From positions 1 to 15,256 of the forward strand of contig CAYZJK010000022.1 of NCBI GenBank assembly GCA_964479125.1: a stretch of 15,256 bases of DNA, in the 5' to 3' direction. Under the pieces are notes generated by a model. The model did not search any database, had not been told where the DNA came from, and saw nothing but the letters and a program-made list of their open reading frames with translations. A program made the position numbers and the translations under genes. Position 1 is the first letter of the stretch. Each line of letters starts with the position of its first letter. Below are positions 1 through 6,404 of the stretch, in pieces. This DNA comes from CAYZJK01 sp964479125. GTDB taxonomy: Bacteria > Patescibacteriota > Saccharimonadia > Saccharimonadales > Saccharimonadaceae.

Positions 1-50
1 ATTGTTGTGGTGTAATTGTTTGTTTTATTTTTTATTTAACAATACTCCGT

Positions 51-79
51 ATATTAGCATAATAACTAATAAATGTCAA
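51..79 (-). promoter_or_regulatory. Strong leftward promoter reading off the window edge
   Basis: On the minus strand there is a perfect -35 (TTGACA, 74-79), a 17-bp spacer and a -10 TAATAT (51-56) preceded by TGC (57-59), an extended -10. Transcription would start near position 44 and leave the window at base 1. No start codon with a convincing reading frame is visible between 44 and 1, so the served gene lies outside. This is the closest match to the sigma-70 consensus in the window. A second TTGACA lies 31 bp upstream (105-110) in a repeated 11-mer. Confidence 0.7.
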
Positions 80-110
80 CAATAGCACAACTCAAACCGA
101 TAAATGTCAA
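69..110 (-). repeat. Direct repeat TTGACATTTAT, 31-bp period
   Basis: Two exact copies of TTGACATTTAT on the minus strand lie at 100-110 and 69-79, start to start 31 bp, close to three helical turns. The downstream copy carries the -35 of the promoter described for 51-79. The upstream copy lies directly after the stop codon of the GalU-like gene and has no good -10 at 17 bp. It could be a regulator site, a duplicated promoter half, or chance in AT-rich DNA. Confidence 0.5.
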
Positions 111-114
111 GCGC

Positions 115-927
115 TTAAGCTTCAAGAATCATGCGATTTCCGTAAAGCCATGAGTAAACATCGCTCGCATCGATATACTGGCCTTGGATAGGTAGCGTGA
201 TAAAAGCTCCACCAGTCAAAGCATACTGGTTAATAGGATCAGTAATATTATACTCACCGCTAACTTCTACCGATGCATATGCAGCGATCATCTGGACCAT
301 ATCGTAGCTAAAGATATACTTACTCACATTAACAACCACTGATGAATCGCCAGCCATCTCTCGACCGTGCGATATTTGATAGAAAGTACCATCATAATTG
401 TACTCAACCTGGCCATAGCGATGAGCTCGATTAGCCGGCACACTAGCGACTGACACGGAGCTCGCTCCGTCTGGCGTAGCTAGAATAAGTCGAGACAACT
501 CTGAACTACCATCACTGTTAAAAATAATGTCATCACCCGACAGGACCGCTACCGACTCACCAGGTTTAATGTAAGGTGCACATAAACTAACTGGGATGGC
601 CGTTCCGTACTTCTGACTCATATCCTGCTCGATGTAGTAAAACCTAACATTCTGAGGTGGATAAGTGTATTTTAAATAGTCCTGCTTAGAGGCTATTTGT
701 AGATAGTTCTCTAGATTTTGAATCCTTGAGTAATACTGCTCTAAAGCTATATCGCCCTTATTAACTACGAAGTAGATCTCTCTTACACCCGCCAACACAC
801 AATCCTGCACCACATAATCAATTGCAGGACGATTCCCAAGGGGTAGCATATGTGCACCCACAGCCTTAGAGATAGGCAACCTATCTACTTCCCAGCCAGC
901 TACGCTAATAATTGCTTTAGTTATCAT
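115..927 (-). CDS. GalU-like nucleotidyltransferase, probably catalytically altered
   Basis: This 270-residue protein aligns along its whole length with UTP-glucose-1-phosphate uridylyltransferases (GalU/RfbA fold). Recognisable segments are the N-terminal strand KAIISVAG, MLPLGNRPAIDYVV (about 27-40), KYGTAIPVSLC (106-116), the metal-binding VLSGDDI (128-134) and SGEYNITDPI (223-232). The nucleotide-binding loop is badly altered: where the family has GLGTRFLPATKAIPKEMLP, this protein has GWEVDRLPISKAVGAHMLP (11-29). The GTR is gone, and PKE has become GAH; only one lysine (K21) is kept. The sugar-phosphate EKP motif is not recognisable either. I chose ATG at 927 because the family starts a few residues before this strand; an upstream in-frame TTG at 945 is less likely. 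It may be a pseudoenzyme, regulator or enzyme with another substrate. Family assignment is firm, activity doubtful. Confidence 0.75.
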   Translation of the reverse strand: MITKAIISVAGWEVDRLPISKAVGAHMLPLGNRPAIDYVVQDCVLAGVREIYFVVNKGDIALEQYYSRIQNLENYLQIASKQDYLKYTYPPQNVRFYYIEQDMSQKYGTAIPVSLCAPYIKPGESVAVLSGDDIIFNSDGSSELSRLILATPDGASSVSVASVPANRAHRYGQVEYNYDGTFYQISHGREMAGDSSVVVNVSKYIFSYDMVQMIAAYASVEVSGEYNITDPINQYALTGGAFITLPIQGQYIDASDVYSWLYGNRMILEA

Positions 928-933
928 AGAGCT

Positions 934-962
934 ATTGTATATCAAACTACCAAAAGCAAGAA
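934..962 (-). promoter_or_regulatory. Candidate promoter of the GalU-like gene, leaderless
   Basis: On the minus strand TACAAT (934-939) lies 6 nt before the ATG at 927, with a weak -35 TTCTTG (957-962) at a 17-bp spacer. A start about 7 nt downstream of the -10 would put the mRNA 5' end at or next to the ATG. No Shine-Dalgarno sequence precedes the ATG, which agrees with leaderless initiation. The -35 is poor, so confidence is limited. Confidence 0.4.
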
Positions 963-968
963 CTTGCT
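952..968 (-). terminator. Weak hairpin with short T-run after the bactofilin-like gene
   Basis: On the minus strand AGCAA-GTTC-TTGCT is followed directly by TTT, 5 nt downstream of the stop codon of the membrane protein. The five-base-pair stem and short T-run make a weak intrinsic terminator at best. It overlaps the candidate -35 of the next gene. Confidence 0.3.
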
Positions 969-972
969 AATG

Positions 973-1931
973 CTAACTTTTATCCTTCTTACTTTTTACT
1001 GTTTTGATTTTCTTAGACTCTTTTTTACTGTCGTCAGCTTTCACCTCTTTTTTAGACCCAAACTGATAAGTAAAGATAGCGTAAACCAATGAACCTGAGC
1101 CAAAGATTAGAATCATAAGTACAACCGCCACGCCAACTAGCGGCAGAGTTATGGCAAGGCCTAGTAGTAAAGAAGCTGCAATATACGACCAAATAGGAGT
1201 CATTCTGCTTTGCGTACTAGCTAAGAGACTACCAGCCATATATACTGTGTATCCGATTGAAGCAAGCATTAGTGCAAGCCAGAGTAATACGAGAGCTAAA
1301 GCTAGTGGTAGACCAGCTACAGTCAGCGCTAACAGAAGCAAGGTAGTTGGCACTGCAAACAGCATCATAAATCCAGTCAATAATATAAACGGCATCTTGC
1401 CGACCGTCATATCACTCACCCTTCGATATAACCTCGAAAACGGCAACAGTGTCGCAGTAGCTAGAGAAAGGATAATCGCAACCGTAAAAGCTAACCCCGT
1501 CAGATAAGCACTGAAAGGATTTACGTTGNNNNNNNNNNNNNNNNNNNNNNNNNNNNNNNNNNNNNNNNNNNNNNNNNNNNNNNNNNNNNNNNNNNNNNNN
1601 NNNNNNNNNNNNNNNNNNNNNNNNNNNNCTCACCTTTGAAAGTGATTTTCATGCTGGCACAGTTAATTGACCCTGTCACCTCAGCGTTTATCCGGACACT
1701 ATCTGAAGCTGCGCAGTATAAGTCACCATTGACCTTACCGGTAACTACCACTTCACCAGCAGGGGCTAGTACATATAGTGACCCATCAGGCTTTTCATCA
1801 GCATTAACTCTGACATCACCAGTCGGAGAAACTACTCTCTCCGACCAGGCTGATACATCAGCCTGAAGCATAAACACTGAACCCACTACCGACAGTAAGG
1901 CAACTCCTACTACACTACACAACAACCTCAT
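973..1931 (-). CDS. Bactofilin-like (polymer-forming) membrane protein, interrupted by assembly gap
   Basis: One gene is split by 100 Ns. The part before the gap (1931-1629, 101 residues) has a signal-type hydrophobic N-terminus (about 5-25), then beta-helix-like repeats of the polymer-forming/bactofilin kind such as VTGKVNGDLYCAASDSVRINAEVTG. After the gap an open frame continues from 1527 to the TAG at 973 (184 residues) with four or five transmembrane segments and a lysine-rich cytoplasmic tail (KKDKS end). This N-beta-helix plus C-terminal membrane domain architecture is known in bacterial polymer-forming membrane proteins. The two halves are in different frames across the placeholder, so the true gap is not 100 bp. 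The ATG at 1931 has a strong SD (AGGAGG, 7 nt spacing) and lies 11 nt after ileS, so it is probably cotranscribed. Role unknown, perhaps envelope scaffolding. Confidence 0.7.
1529..1628. other. Assembly gap (100 N placeholder)
   Basis: Exactly 100 undetermined bases, the usual length of an unknown-size scaffold gap. It falls inside the bactofilin-like gene. The reading frames on the two sides are offset, which shows that the real missing length is not 100 or that sequence at the edges is imperfect. Confidence 0.98.
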
Positions 1932-1942
1932 CTCTAACCCTC

Positions 1943-4822
1943 CTACCTATCGCTTTTAGACAATGAAATACTGATTTCAACACCATTCACTTGCACCTGC
2001 TCAGTGATTAAGGCGTCCTCTAAGTCGCTCTGAGCCGATATATTCTCAGCAAGAGTCTCTGATGCAATTAGCTCGCTAAAGCTCTCAAATGTGCCTCTAA
2101 ACTCGTCTCCTGAACCATTTAGAGCAAGGTTGATCCTGTCATCAACGTTTAGACCGGCTTTCTTGCGTAGACTCTGAATATGTCGGATTAATTCACGCGC
2201 AAACCCTTCACGCTTAAGCTCTTCAGTTAAATTAATATCGATTGCTACCTCATCACCATCTAGAACTTCTTTGACGTTTAGTTCTTCGGTTAAGATAGCA
2301 GCGTCATCGATATGCTGAGTACGCTTCGGTACTGACACGCTAGCTAAAGGCTGTCTTACTTTCATCTTCTCCATAGCCCTTAGCCTTAGGCCCTGGTTAA
2401 CGAAATCTCGCACCATATCCATCTCTTCTAAGACTACTTCGTTAATCTTGCCAGCCTTAGCCCAGTCTTGAAGGTGGATTGACTCTTGCGATCCAGTCAT
2501 CTTGCGGAATAACTCTTCACTAAGGAACGGGGCGAATGGAGCTAAGATATATGACATCTGAACCAGTACGTAGTGTAGAGTCCTAAATGCATCATCCTTA
2601 TCTTGCTCTAAACCACTCTTCCAGAAGCGTCGTCGTGAACGTCGAACGAACCAGTTACTAGCGTCATCGATAAACGGTAGGATTGGACGGGTCGCAGCCT
2701 GGAAGTCATAAGCCTCAAGACCTGCTTCAACCCCATTCATTAGCTTGTGTAGCTTTGATACCACCCATATATCTAGCGGATTAGTTAAATCATCAGATGG
2801 ATCAGTTAGCTCACCCTCTTGAGGAGTCCATCCATCGACCTCGGCATACATTGTAAAGAAGTCGTACATATTCCAAATCATGCTTAACTTTCGAGCCACA
2901 TCACCAACATCCTTATCAGCTAGAGCAAAGTTTTCGCCATTAGTTAGAGGCGAGCTCATCATTAGGAACCGGAAGCTATCTGCCGAGTAGTTATTCATCA
3001 GATCCATCGGATCTGTATAGTTCTTAAGCTTCTTACTCATCTTCTTACCGTCAGCAGCATTGATAAAACCAGTACAGATCAGATTCTTAAATGGTGCCTT
3101 ACCAAATAGGCCTACGTTTACAGCCATCAGGCTATAGAACCAGCCTCGAGTCTGATCAATTGCTTCAGTAATGAAGTCAGCTGGGTATGACCTTTCAAAC
3201 AACTCCTTGTTCTCAAACGGATAATGGAATTGTGCAAACGGCATTGAACCACTCTCAAACCAGCAATCTAGCACCTTACCAATGTGCCTCATAGTCACAC
3301 CCTCATACTCAAAAGTTATATCCATAACCTGAGGAAGATGGTAGTCATCTAGTCGCTTACCGGTAAACTCTTCAAGTTCATCATAGCTACCAAACACCTT
3401 AACTACTTCTGTACCATCATCGTTTTGACCTCTCCACACCGGGATTGGTGTAGCCCAGTAACGATCTCGACTTAGATTCCAGTCTGGCGCCTGATCGATA
3501 ATATTGTGGAAACGACCTTCCTTTAGAGCGGTCGGCGTCCAGTTGGTGCTGTCAGCTTCACGCAGCATCTCATCCTTCTGTCCATGAATATCCATAAACC
3601 AGCTTGGATGTGCGCGGTACATTAACTTTGTGCCACAGCGGTGACAGTGTGGATATTCGTGACGGATATACTCTACCTTAAGAGCTCGTCCATCGGCCAC
3701 TAGGGTCTTAGCGATATCCTTATTGATATTCCAGATGTTTTCACCCTGCCATGGACCTTCGGTGTAATTTCCACTACCATCTACCACACTCACTACGGGG
3801 ATGTTGTGCTTTCGACTTAGTTCGTAGTCATCTTCACCATAAGCTGGAGCAATGTGCACAACACCAGTACCGTCACCGTCGGTTACGAAATCAGCCGACA
3901 GAACACGATGCGCCTGCGGACCACGGTTAGTAAATAGTGGGTCGTAATTTAATCCGGCTAATTCACTACCCTGTACCGTCTTTAGAACCTCAAACTCAAG
4001 TGGTTGATGTTTTTCGTCCTTCATCACCTTCTCTACCAAGCTAGAAGCTAGGTAGAACTTTTTGTCACCATACTTCACTAAGCTATATTCAAGTGATTCA
4101 TTAACAGCTAGTACAACGTTTGCAGGCAGTGTCCATGGTGTAGTCGTCCAAACTAGTAGTGACTCATCAGTGCCCTCAATATTAAAGTAAACATAAAGGC
4201 TCGGGTCAGTTACGGTTTGGTAACTATTCTCCATAGCTACCTCACTCTTAGAGATTGGAGTCTCATCTTTAGTACAGTAGACTAAGATTTTTTCACCTTC
4301 GTATATTTTCCCCTTTTCGTATAGAGTCTTAAACGCCCACCATACACTCTCCATGTAGTCGTTATCCATTGTTCGGTAGGCACCGTCAAACTCAACCCAT
4401 CGACCTAGTCGATCAATGGTATCTTCCCACTCAGTACCAGTCTTAACCATCAAAGAGCGACAAGCAGCGACGTACTCAGGAATACTAATCTTGGTACCGA
4501 TTTCTTTCTTAGAGGTAATGCCAAGCTGCTTTTCAACGAAGACCTCAGCTGGCAGACCGTGACAGTCCCAGCCCCAACGACGCTCTACTCGGTAGCCCTG
4601 CATCGTCTTATAGCGCCCCATCGCATCTTTTAATGTCGAAACTAGTAGGTGTCCGTGATGTGGAGTACCAGTTAGGAAAGGTGGACCGTCATAGAACACC
4701 CATGATTTATCAATTGGTCGCTGCTCAATTGATCGCTCGAATGTCTGCTCCTCTTTCCAGGTGTTCATCCATTCTACTTCGTACTCTTTTGCGCGTCGTC
4801 TTGTTCCTGACTGATATTTCAT
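1943..4822 (-). CDS. ileS: Isoleucyl-tRNA synthetase
   Basis: Class I aminoacyl-tRNA synthetase that charges tRNA-Ile, 959 residues from the start chosen here. The HIGH motif appears as PHHGH (54-58) and the KMSKS motif as KMSKK (594-598). The CP1 editing domain keeps WTTTPWTLPAN and GTGVVHIAPAYGEDDY, including the Asp used to hydrolyse misacylated Val-tRNA. The segment EYPHCHRCGTKLMYRAHPSWF and the overall length resemble the eukaryote-like type 2 IleRS, which in other bacteria is associated with mupirocin insensitivity (inference). Start: the ATG at 4822 follows AAGGAG with 7 nt from GGAG to ATG, and MKYQSGTRRR fits the family. The frame is open up to a TTG at 4897, but that extension would translate the T-box and is rejected. 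Expression is governed by the T-box leader directly upstream; the bactofilin-like gene follows after 11 nt. Confidence 0.97.
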   Translation of the reverse strand: MKYQSGTRRRAKEYEVEWMNTWKEEQTFERSIEQRPIDKSWVFYDGPPFLTGTPHHGHLLVSTLKDAMGRYKTMQGYRVERRWGWDCHGLPAEVFVEKQLGITSKKEIGTKISIPEYVAACRSLMVKTGTEWEDTIDRLGRWVEFDGAYRTMDNDYMESVWWAFKTLYEKGKIYEGEKILVYCTKDETPISKSEVAMENSYQTVTDPSLYVYFNIEGTDESLLVWTTTPWTLPANVVLAVNESLEYSLVKYGDKKFYLASSLVEKVMKDEKHQPLEFEVLKTVQGSELAGLNYDPLFTNRGPQAHRVLSADFVTDGDGTGVVHIAPAYGEDDYELSRKHNIPVVSVVDGSGNYTEGPWQGENIWNINKDIAKTLVADGRALKVEYIRHEYPHCHRCGTKLMYRAHPSWFMDIHGQKDEMLREADSTNWTPTALKEGRFHNIIDQAPDWNLSRDRYWATPIPVWRGQNDDGTEVVKVFGSYDELEEFTGKRLDDYHLPQVMDITFEYEGVTMRHIGKVLDCWFESGSMPFAQFHYPFENKELFERSYPADFITEAIDQTRGWFYSLMAVNVGLFGKAPFKNLICTGFINAADGKKMSKKLKNYTDPMDLMNNYSADSFRFLMMSSPLTNGENFALADKDVGDVARKLSMIWNMYDFFTMYAEVDGWTPQEGELTDPSDDLTNPLDIWVVSKLHKLMNGVEAGLEAYDFQAATRPILPFIDDASNWFVRRSRRRFWKSGLEQDKDDAFRTLHYVLVQMSYILAPFAPFLSEELFRKMTGSQESIHLQDWAKAGKINEVVLEEMDMVRDFVNQGLRLRAMEKMKVRQPLASVSVPKRTQHIDDAAILTEELNVKEVLDGDEVAIDINLTEELKREGFARELIRHIQSLRKKAGLNVDDRINLALNGSGDEFRGTFESFSELIASETLAENISAQSDLEDALITEQVQVNGVEISISLSKSDR

Positions 4823-5018
4823 CCCAAACTCCTTAGATAAAAATAAAAAACTTCTTCGTGCAAGAATCCCTACGGGACGGTACCATCTTGCTTCCAAAAG
4901 AAGTTTTCTTTCAGCACTTGATTATTTGGCAGGCTCTACTAGGCTGAAAGCTTTTCTTCCTGCGAGCTTCGCGATTGATAGTCGCTCATTTGTACACCCG
5001 TACAAAACGCCCTTTTCT
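4823..5018 (-). promoter_or_regulatory. T-box riboswitch, Ile-specific, controlling ileS
   Basis: All parts of a T-box are readable on the minus strand in order. A hairpin TTTGTAC-GGGT-GTACAAA (4989-5006) precedes a very short specifier stem GCGA-CTATCAA-TCGC (4971-4985), whose loop displays the Ile codon ATC (4977-4979). Next comes an H-type pseudoknot: GCAGG (4959-4963) with CCTGC (4929-4933), interleaved with CTTTCAGC (4943-4950) and GCTGAAAG (4908-4915). Stem III is CTTC-TTTTG-GAAG (4891-4903). The antiterminator is GCAAGA/TCTTGC (4886-4891 with 4860-4865), enclosing the bulge TGGTACC (4879-4885) and GTCCC-GTA-GGGAT (4866-4878). TGGT would pair with the ACCA end of uncharged tRNA-Ile (discriminator A). 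A specifier in the terminal loop of a short stem I is the style of actinobacterial ileS T-boxes. Uncharged tRNA-Ile should switch ileS on. Confidence 0.92.
4837..4866 (-). terminator. Candidate T-box terminator hairpin with U-tract
   Basis: On the minus strand TTCTT-GCACG-AAGAA (4852-4866) is followed by G and then TTTTTTATTTTTAT (4837-4850). Its 5' arm reuses bases of the antiterminator 3' arm (TCTTGC), so the two structures exclude each other as in transcription-attenuating T-boxes. The stem is short and AU-rich, so it may be helped by a longer pairing or the control may be translational. Confidence 0.5.
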
Positions 5019-5025
5019 ATAACTA

Positions 5026-5034
5026 ATTATAGCA
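5026..5034 (-). promoter_or_regulatory. Extended -10 promoter of the ileS leader
   Basis: TGCTATAAT on the minus strand is a perfect extended -10 element located 10 nt after the VKOR stop codon. The start would be near 5018-5019, giving a leader of about 195 nt that contains the whole T-box. No good -35 is seen; the expected place is occupied by the 16-bp palindrome at 5041-5056. Confidence 0.65.
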
Positions 5035-5040
5035 CAGCAA

Positions 5041-5056
5041 CTATTTAGCTAAATAG
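5041..5056. repeat. Perfect 16-bp palindrome CTATTTAGCTAAATAG
   Basis: CTATTTAG is followed directly by its exact reverse complement CTAAATAG. It covers the last codons and the TAA of the VKOR gene and sits where the -35 of the ileS promoter would be. It lacks a T-run on either side, so it is not a typical terminator. It could be an operator or a chance AT-rich palindrome. Confidence 0.5.
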
Positions 5057-5668
5057 CGATGAGCCGTACTTAACGATAATTAAGGCAGCGATTAACACTA
5101 CGATAGTCATCATAAGTAATCGATCGTAATCCTTAGCCACCCAGCCCTGTAGCTTGTCTTTAATATTCTTAGGTAGATACAGGTTATTTTCTCGAATGTT
5201 GTATCTAGTGATAGCAAAGAATACAAAGGTAGTGGTTACAGTCACCAGTAGACACCATGGGCAAAGTGCGCCAATCATAAATACGCTCATATATAGAAGG
5301 TATAGTGCGAATACAAACCCGGTAGTATAACCAAGCTGTGCTACAAACATGAACTTGCGCGGGAATACTACACCCATTAAACCGGCAATCGCCACAGTTA
5401 TCACCACTGCCTCAGCGGCTATACCAAGAAAGCTATTAGGGAATCCTAGCAGACTAGCTGATGGATGATTGGCTACAGTAGCACAGTTAACAACCACATT
5501 AATGCTACACGCCAACTGCGCGTTAGGATTTTCAGCTAACTGAATAGCTTCGACTGACAGTACAAAAGAAGCAATCAGGCTTAAGATTGCACCAATCAGC
5601 ATACTGCCGAAAATCCACTTGTTATCTTTCTCTCTTAATTTATCTTTTTTAGATTTTTTACCTAACAT
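5045..5668 (-). CDS. VKOR-family disulfide-bond-forming membrane protein
   Basis: A 207-residue integral membrane protein of the vitamin K epoxide reductase family, which reoxidises a periplasmic/extracytoplasmic thiol oxidase and passes electrons to quinone. It has a lysine-rich N-terminus and about five transmembrane segments. The diagnostic residues are present: the loop cysteine pair C54 and C62 (ACSINVVVNCATV), the following SLLGFPNS segment, and the active-site CPWC (C136, C139). There is no fused thioredoxin domain, so a separate DsbA-like partner must exist elsewhere. Its start overlaps the preceding thioredoxin-like gene by 11 bp, indicating translational coupling. It is the last gene of the ftsA-ftsZ-nrdR cluster, with the ileS promoter starting right after it. 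Confidence 0.9.
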   Translation of the reverse strand: MLGKKSKKDKLREKDNKWIFGSMLIGAILSLIASFVLSVEAIQLAENPNAQLACSINVVVNCATVANHPSASLLGFPNSFLGIAAEAVVITVAIAGLMGVVFPRKFMFVAQLGYTTGFVFALYLLYMSVFMIGALCPWCLLVTVTTTFVFFAITRYNIRENNLYLPKNIKDKLQGWVAKDYDRLLMMTIVVLIAALIIVKYGSSLFS

Positions 5669-5918
5669 AATATTGTACCTCTCTAACTAATGGTAGTGGT
5701 AAACCTTGAGACATAAATGTCGATACACCATCATCAGTTGTCACTAGGACAGCTGGGTATTGCACTATGCCATATAGCCTACAAATATCTGCGCCCTCAG
5801 GACTATCTGGGTCAACCTCTTCGATATCTACAATACCACCCACCTGAAGTTCACGCGTAAAATCGCGCACAGCGGCTGCGTAATCGCTTCGTTCGCGATG
5901 AATCAACCTAAGACGCAT
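5658..5918 (-). CDS. Small thioredoxin-fold protein lacking CXXC
   Basis: An 86-residue protein with a thioredoxin/glutaredoxin-like pattern: beta-strand RLRLIHRER, a helix, strand VDIEEVDPD (30-38), helix ADICRLYGI (44-51), the cis-proline-type turn YPAVLVTTDDG (54-64), and a final strand and helix (FMSQGLPLPLVREVQYYV). The place of the CXXC (after the first strand, about 9-12) reads ERSD, so it has no classical redox motif; the only cysteine is C46. It overlaps nrdR upstream and the VKOR gene downstream, each by 11 bp. Such cysteine-poor thioredoxin-like proteins beside VKOR suggest a structural, chaperone or binding role (inference). Fold assignment is from pattern only. Confidence 0.6.
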   Translation of the reverse strand: MRLRLIHRERSDYAAAVRDFTRELQVGGIVDIEEVDPDSPEGADICRLYGIVQYPAVLVTTDDGVSTFMSQGLPLPLVREVQYYVR

Positions 5919-6402
5919 CAGCCATTTCTTCCTTCTTACGGTTACTCATCTCTCGGCGAGTAGCTAGAATAGCCTCAAATTCATCCAGTGTCTTGAAGTC
6001 TTGATATACACTAGCAAATCGAACGTACGCTACCTCATTCACCTCAGCGAGTACATCTAGCACGACATCTCCTATTCGCTGAGATGTCACCTCTAGGTCG
6101 CCAATTTCAAAAATACTATCTTCAATCTTGTTGATAATTCTTTCTACCTCCAACTCAGATGAGAAAAACTTACCCACCGATTGCTTAATCGACAGAGCGA
6201 GCTTGTTGCGATCGAATAACTCGCGACTACCGTTCTTCTTAACAACAGCCACATTTGGCTTTTCGATTCGCTCATAAGTTGTGAACCTATGCTTACCATC
6301 AAGAGTCTCTCGTCTCCTTCGGATTGCTTTACCGTCACTAATCTCACGAGACTCCAATACACGACTGTCGCCGATACGGTAATCATGATGGTCAGATGTC
6401 AT
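5908..6402 (-). CDS. nrdR: NrdR-family regulator without zinc-ribbon cysteines
   Basis: NrdR proteins repress ribonucleotide reductase genes, sensing ATP/dATP with an ATP-cone. This 164-residue protein keeps the family's basic linker AIRRRR (26-31), RFTTYERIEKP (39-49), and the ATP-cone from VAVVKKNGSRELFDRNKL (51-68) to YVRFASVYQDFKTLDEF (126-142). The N-terminal zinc ribbon is degenerate: where the family has two CPxC pairs, this protein has H5/Y8 and T33/G36, and it contains no cysteine at all. The ATG at 6402 lies 2 nt after the ftsZ stop, so translation is probably coupled to ftsZ. A lysine-rich C-terminal tail extends past the usual end. DNA binding may be altered or lost; nucleotide binding is likely kept. 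I see no clear NrdR box in the window. Confidence 0.88.
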   Translation of the reverse strand: MTSDHHDYRIGDSRVLESREISDGKAIRRRRETLDGKHRFTTYERIEKPNVAVVKKNGSRELFDRNKLALSIKQSVGKFFSSELEVERIINKIEDSIFEIGDLEVTSQRIGDVVLDVLAEVNEVAYVRFASVYQDFKTLDEFEAILATRREMSNRKKEEMADAS

Positions 6403-6404
6403 TC

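Noticed and set aside
850..1092. Plus-strand open frame with a hydrophobic C-terminal half
   Set aside because: It spans the end of one gene and start of another on the opposite strand, and its hydrophobicity is the mirror of a lysine-rich coding tail. No SD or family match.
1151..1507. Plus-strand open frame of 118 codons inside the bactofilin-like gene
   Set aside because: Low-complexity, basic, no recognisable domain or SD; it mirrors a clear membrane-protein reading on the other strand.
4823..4897. N-terminal extension of IleRS to a TTG at 4897 (25 extra residues)
   Set aside because: It would translate the T-box antiterminator, and the extra residues match nothing in IleRS. The ATG at 4822 has an ideal SD.
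6144..6386. Alternative minus-strand frame inside nrdR, considered as a frameshifted remnant that might hold the missing cysteines
   Set aside because: The shifted frame has only one cysteine and no CXXC; nrdR reads cleanly in one frame from ATG to stop, so the cysteine loss is not due to a frameshift.
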